The notes beneath the pieces are model-generated. The model had not been told where the DNA came from and ran no database searches. It was given only the letters and a program-made list of their open reading frames with translations. From positions 1-58,420 of the forward strand of contig NZ_JAPSKQ010000017.1 in NCBI RefSeq assembly GCF_031181555.1: 58,420 nucleotides of DNA. Direction: 5' to 3'. The stretch comes from Streptomyces sp. GTDB lineage: Bacteria > Actinomycetota > Actinomycetes > Streptomycetales > Streptomycetaceae. Shown piece by piece: positions 55,191 through 58,420 of this stretch. Position 1 is the stretch's first letter, and each line of letters opens with the position of its first letter. A program made the position numbers and the translations under genes.

Positions 55191-55605
55191 GTGGGCCTGC
55201 CCGCATTGCGGGCCGCCTGGCTCACGCAGGCATCCGCCCACCGGCCCTGCCGGCCGGGGGCGGTGGAGGCGCTGCTGCCCGAGGAACTGGTCGTGAACGA
55301 GTATGACGGCGCCGCATGGGTGGGACTGACGCCCTTCGTCATGGCGCACCGAGTGGACGCTCACAGCACAGTCGGCCCGGTCGGACACCTCCTCCTCCTC
55401 CCCCCGGGGAAGGGACCCGCCCGCGCTCCGGGTCCCGGGCATCACCTCCCGCGACACCACAGGCACCGTCCGACGTGGCACCGCAGGGCACGTCGAACGG
55501 TTCCCCTGCCGACGAACCAGCGTGCGGCTGCCGCTCAGCCTCGCCGAGCCCCGTTTTACGCCATGGTCCGGGGAACCCGGTACGTCCCAGCGAAGCCCTG
55601 AGGGA
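55191..55605 (+). pseudogene. DUF2071 (YqjF-like) remnant
   Basis: From 55191 the frame reads LPALRAAWLTQASAHRPCRP, GAVEALLPEELVVNEYDGAA and WVGLTPFVMAHRV, a clear match by eye to the N-terminal quarter of DUF2071 proteins (W-L-T-Q-F-A-H-W, LLP, DG-AWVG-TPF). After about residue 55 the sequence turns into unrelated low-complexity His/Arg/Pro text. A different frame later reads RDTTGTVRRGTAGHVERFPC. No full-length protein can be made, so I call it a remnant. Confidence 0.6.
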
Positions 55606-55612
55606 GGCAGCC

Positions 55613-55783
55613 ATGAGCAGTTCCGGAGAAGGAAAGCGCGAGCCCGCGTCGCCTTTGGAGCGGGAGACGGGTGAGCGGGACGTCCACCCGGAGGAGGAAG
55701 GACGCCCCGAGCCCGACACGTCCGGCGAGGCCACCGACGAGGCCCTGAAGGGACGGGCGGAGACAGAGGAGGGCCCCGGCTGA
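55613..55783 (+). CDS. 56-residue acidic, disordered protein
   Basis: 56 residues from an ATG with GGGAGG five bases upstream, a strong site. Sequence is dominated by Glu, Gly, Pro, Ser and Arg (SSSGEGKREPASPLERETGE, PEEEGRPEPDTSGEATDEAL). No hydrophobic core, so it is probably intrinsically disordered. Similar small acidic proteins of unknown function are common in Streptomyces, as I recall. No partner can be inferred. Confidence 0.65.
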   Translation: MSSSGEGKREPASPLERETGERDVHPEEEGRPEPDTSGEATDEALKGRAETEEGPG

Positions 55784-56060
55784 CACCCAGGCCGCCCGGA
55801 CGAGCGTCCGTCCCCTGCCGGCACCGTTCCCCTGTTCCTGTCGCTCCCCGCCCTCACGGGCGCCGCGGCGGCTTCCGCGACGTTCGAGTCGGTCAAGTCT
55901 GTGACACGCGCGGTGGCGGGTCGTCGTCAGGCGTTGCCCGGCTGTGTCCACCGCTCACTTGCGGAAACACCCAGGCGGCACGCCCCCTCCGTGCGCTCCC
56001 GCCCGCCACGGGCGGCGGCGGCCGGACCCGGCCGCGTCGGACGAGCCGGAAGGTGCAGTC
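55784..56060. other. intergenic, no feature seen
   Basis: About 280 bases between the acidic protein and the DUF397 remnant. I see no reading frame with a ribosome binding site and no strong stem-loop. It may hold more unrecognisable decayed sequence. Confidence 0.4.
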
Positions 56061-56215
56061 ATGCAGAACGGAACCACCCTGTACGCGCTCGACATCAGCG
56101 CGGCCTCGTTCACGAAGGCGTGTGGCGGCCCCTGCACGAGGGGTGCGTGACCCTGGCGCGTGATCGGCGAGGACGCCTGGGCGCCGGGCGACAGCACCAC
56201 GCTCCCGCGCTCCTC
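56061..56215 (+). pseudogene. DUF397 gene broken by frameshifts
   Basis: Frame 1 from the ATG at 56061 reads MQNGTTLYALDISAASFTKA then CGG and stops at 56150. Frame 2 continues the family pattern with PLHEGCVTLAR. Frame 3 supplies VIGEDAWAPGDSTTLP. Joined, these give a typical DUF397 layout (short leader, FTKACGG, G-C-V-T-L-A, then W-x-x-G-D-S). Such proteins are small partners of XRE-type regulators in Streptomyces (BldB/WhiJ-like systems). No XRE gene is nearby. The reconstruction is by eye. Confidence 0.55.
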
Positions 56216-56316
56216 ACACGGCGGAGCGGAGGATCCGGCGCACCGTCCACGCCCCGCGTCCGCTCGAAGGCGACCTCACGGCTTCGCCCTCCGTGGCCGA
56301 CGCGGGCGGCCCGGCA

Positions 56317-57237
56317 CTACCGCGCGGGAGTCCCGTCCGGCCGTCCGTACGGCACGGGCCGACCCGTGAAGGCGTCCAGCAGGATCCGTTCGCCGACCGG
56401 CCGGTCGAGTTCCACCTCCACCGGATCGATGTCCCTCCTGCCGGGACAGGGACCGTCCGCCGCTCCGGCCACGGACGCGGACAGGACCACGCTGCCGTCC
56501 GTTTCCAGCACCCGCACACGAGGCCCGTCGTCGCAGGCTCCGTGGTGGGCCAGCACCGTGACGGACCGGCCGTCCCGGGCCACTTCGACCAGTCCGTCCA
56601 AGGCGGTCAACTCGCTGCCGGACGGATCACGAGCGGCGTCGATCGGCGGGGCGGGCGACGCGGAAGGGAGGACGGCGGCATGCGTGAGGGACGTCTCGTA
56701 CCCTTCCACGGTGAACAGCCACGCCGGAACGGTCGCCGGGCCGCGACTCGTCGCGTGGGTCATCTCGCCGAGCCTCGCCCCGGTCACCGTGAGACCCGGT
56801 CCGTCGGGGTCACCACGGTCCAGGGTCTCGTACGCCTGGCGGGCCCCGATCAGCGGGAGGGTGAGCGAACCGCCCCTCTGCCACTTCACTTCCCCGTCCT
56901 CCCGCGGGAGATCGGGAAGACCGCCGCGCAGAGCGAAGTTGCCCGTTTCGAAGGCGCGTTCGTCGGCTTCGTCGTGGAAGCCTCCCTCGGGCGGCTCCAC
57001 CACGTCCTCCACGGGGTGGTAGCCCTCGCGCCACACACCGGCGGCTTCGGAGCCGTCCCAGGCGTCGGCGACCTCGCGGGCGCGCACCTCCGCGTACACC
57101 CCACGGCTTTCGTCCGGTCCTGCGCCGTCGCCGCTCTCCGCCTCCCCGTTTCCGCACGCGGCGAGCGAGCCCGCGCCGACGACGAGGATCGCGACCGGGA
57201 TGAGGTGAGCGAGAGTGTTCCTGCCGTACGTGGCCAT
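56317..57237 (-). CDS. putative lipoprotein
   Basis: 306 residues, ATG with GGAGGGG four bases upstream. The signal LAHLIPVAILVVGAGSLAAC ends in a good lipobox (LAAC), so it should be anchored on the outer face of the membrane. Mature sequence is acidic with YHPVEDVVEPPEGGFHDEAD, WLFTVEGYETSLTHAAVLP and two further Cys (GACDDGP, GPCPGRR) that may form a disulfide. No known domain recognised. The 5' end lies against the truncated protease. Confidence 0.78.
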   Translation of the reverse strand: MATYGRNTLAHLIPVAILVVGAGSLAACGNGEAESGDGAGPDESRGVYAEVRAREVADAWDGSEAAGVWREGYHPVEDVVEPPEGGFHDEADERAFETGNFALRGGLPDLPREDGEVKWQRGGSLTLPLIGARQAYETLDRGDPDGPGLTVTGARLGEMTHATSRGPATVPAWLFTVEGYETSLTHAAVLPSASPAPPIDAARDPSGSELTALDGLVEVARDGRSVTVLAHHGACDDGPRVRVLETDGSVVLSASVAGAADGPCPGRRDIDPVEVELDRPVGERILLDAFTGRPVPYGRPDGTPAR

Positions 57238-57249
57238 GAGCCCCTCCGG

Positions 57250-58042
57250 GGCCGATGCGGACTGGACGGTCGGGGGCCGGCCGCCCCGGGATCGGTCTTC
57301 GGCACCCGGCCGGGACCGGAGCCCTCCACCCCCACCGTGCGTCTTCCGGGGCCGTCGGTTCCTCCGGGTCGATGACAGCCCAGTCCCCGGGCTCGTACTC
57401 GAAGTCGACCTGCGGCCCCAGGCAGACTCCTCCGGCTCGCCTCCGCCACTCGTATTTCCCGCCGAAGACGCAGTGCCCGGCGGTGATCAGGAACTTGCTT
57501 CCGCTGGCATTCTGCACATGGAAAGCCGCGGTGCAGATCCGTCCCAGGGACGCCGCCGTGAGCCCTTCGCCGTCGTAGGTCTCGATCCCGAGGCCGCCCC
57601 GCATGTAGTAGGTGGCGGCGGCCACCGCCTCCCCCGCTTCCCCTTCGTGGCGGCCGACGGCCGTTTCGGTCCTTCCCGGGAGTTCCTCGATGCGCACGGC
57701 GTCCCCGTGCCTTTCGGCGACTTCCTCGATGCGGGCGCGATCGGCGTCGGACACTCCGTCGTGGAGTGTGACGATGACGGCGTTACTGCTCGGGTCGGGA
57801 CCCCAGGCGGTGTTGGCAATTTCCGCCAGCCGGTCCGACTCGGCTTGGATCGGTTCGGCATGCCACCGCTGGGTGGCCCGGACCGGTGCCTTGGTCCCCT
57901 TGTGCGCGGATCCGGCCGCGCAGGGCCCCGCCTCGTCGAGCGGATCCCGCAGCCGGGGCGGCCCGCGCCGGAGCCGGACGAGCAGGCGCTGCCAGCCGTG
58001 TTCGACGCCCCCGGCTGACCCACCGGCCGGCACCACGGCCAC
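57250..58042 (-). pseudogene. truncated trypsin-like (S1) protease
   Basis: The frame contains a propeptide-like part (AVIVTLHDGVSDADRARIEE, VAERHGDAVRIEELPG), then ASLGRICTAAFHVQNASGSK and FLITAGHCVFGG with the catalytic His, and FEYEPGDWAVID with the probable catalytic Asp. The sequence then becomes unrelated and meets the lipoprotein start. The GDSGGP serine segment, about the last third of the fold, is absent in all frames nearby. The open frame runs on antisense-like into 56810 only by chance. The 5' end is uncertain; the open frame begins at a GTG at 58042. Probably an inactive deletion remnant. Confidence 0.6.
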
Positions 58043-58112
58043 AGCAGCGCCGTGCCGACCTGCGAGCCGGCCGACCGGTGCCGGGCCGGCCGGCTCCCCG
58101 ACGTCACTGGCG

Positions 58113-58420
58113 TCACTGCGGGTCCGTCGTGGAGATCACCAGCAGCCTGGTCACGGTGCCGTCGTCGCCGGTCACGTCGCGTACATGCCGGAAGCCCAGG
58201 CGGCGGCACATGGCGAGGCTGGGGGCGTTGTCGGCGCCGACCATGCCGTAGGCCTCCTTCAGGCCCAGGTTGTCGGCGGCGTGGCGCAGCAGACCGCGGA
58301 CCACTTCGGTGCCCAGGCCCCGGCCCCAGTACGGGGGTGCGAGGGCGGCGATCAGCTCGTGTCCGTCGACGTTGCCGGTCTTCTTCACCTCCGCGTGTCC
58401 GATGAAGGCGTCGTCCTGCC
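58113..58420 (-). CDS. GNAT family N-acetyltransferase, 5' end outside the window
   Basis: The C-terminal 100 or so residues are visible: FIGHAEVKKTGNVDGHELIA, ALAPPYWGRGLGTEVVRGLL (acetyl-CoA loop with G-R-G-L-G), LKEAYGMVGADNAPSLAMCR and RLGFRHVRDV. It belongs to the RimJ/RimL-like group (Acetyltransf_3). The frame stays open through base 58420, so the gene continues to the right. Substrate unknown. Confidence 0.85.
   Translation of the reverse strand, partial: QDDAFIGHAEVKKTGNVDGHELIAALAPPYWGRGLGTEVVRGLLRHAADNLGLKEAYGMVGADNAPSLAMCRRLGFRHVRDVTGDDGTVTRLLVISTTDPQ

Overview
The window is chromosomal DNA of a Streptomyces or very close relative. The GC content is very high, third codon positions are almost always G or C, GTG starts and 4-base start/stop overlaps are frequent, and several families are typical of the genus (RmdA-type GGDEF/EAL protein, SCO0930-type lipoprotein, class F sortase, Rpf-LysM-M23 muralytic enzyme, DUF397 and DUF574 proteins). 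From memory, the order sdhBAC / LysR / rmdA / methyltransferase / SCO0930-like lipoprotein and the late gnd-rpfD pair recall the SCO0922 to SCO0975 part of the S. coelicolor chromosome. That is recollection, not a computed alignment.

Layout. 0.4-4.8 kb: a three-gene succinate dehydrogenase operon (sdhC-sdhA-sdhB, minus strand) with a divergent LysR regulator and an inverted-repeat-rich shared promoter. 4.8-8.2 kb: an NTF2-like protein, then a translationally coupled DUF574 methyltransferase and rmdA (c-di-GMP turnover). 8.5-14.2 kb: envelope proteins (duplicated-module lipoprotein, proline-rich exported protein, DUF4239 membrane protein, small secreted protein divergent from a class F sortase, polysaccharide deacetylase) and a universal stress protein. 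14.3-18.2 kb: cationic amino acid permease, alpha/beta hydrolase divergent from MarR over duplicated operator repeats, CapA-like lipoprotein. 18.4-23 kb: ECF sigma factor, an unknown protein, a zinc anti-sigma factor, and a PAS-GAF-PP2C-HATPase regulator. 23.2-29.5 kb: lipase maturation factor-like protein and a non-phosphorylative L-fucose catabolic set (fuconate dehydratase, SDR, aldo/keto reductase, lactonase) with a divergent FadR-type GntR regulator and two matching operators. 29.5-35.4 kb: GH38 alpha-mannosidase, amidase, VOC protein, GNAT acetyltransferase. A 57-residue gene lies just upstream of the GNAT. 36-42.4 kb: HD-domain-like protein lacking its HD pair, zinc-ribbon SDR lacking its catalytic Tyr, WS/DGAT acyltransferase, PA14-GH2 glycosidase. 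42.6-46 kb: glgC and glgA/glgM for glycogen or maltose-1-phosphate synthesis, plus a FhuF-like protein. 46-50.4 kb: EamA-like permease, rpfD-like muralytic enzyme, gnd. 50.4-52.3 kb: proline-rich peptide, Asp/Glu racemase-like protein, small GNAT, panD.

The last 6 kb (about 52.4-58.1 kb) is different. Intact genes (YbdK-type carboxylate-amine ligase, a 56-residue acidic protein, a lipoprotein, a partial GNAT) alternate with recognisable wrecks: a hemerythrin-like remnant, a DUF2071 remnant, a DUF397 gene split over three frames and a trypsin-like protease lacking its serine segment. It looks like a decaying accessory stretch.

The most informative non-coding signals are a repeat family with two copies, one apparently inserted in frame into the 5' end of glgC; two matching ECF-type promoters (TTGAGT, 17 bases, CGT) in front of the two genes that follow the ECF sigma gene; FadR-consensus operators in the fucose regulator/operon gap; and duplicated MarR operators. 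No CRISPR array, rRNA, tRNA, insertion sequence or recognisable new defence system was seen.
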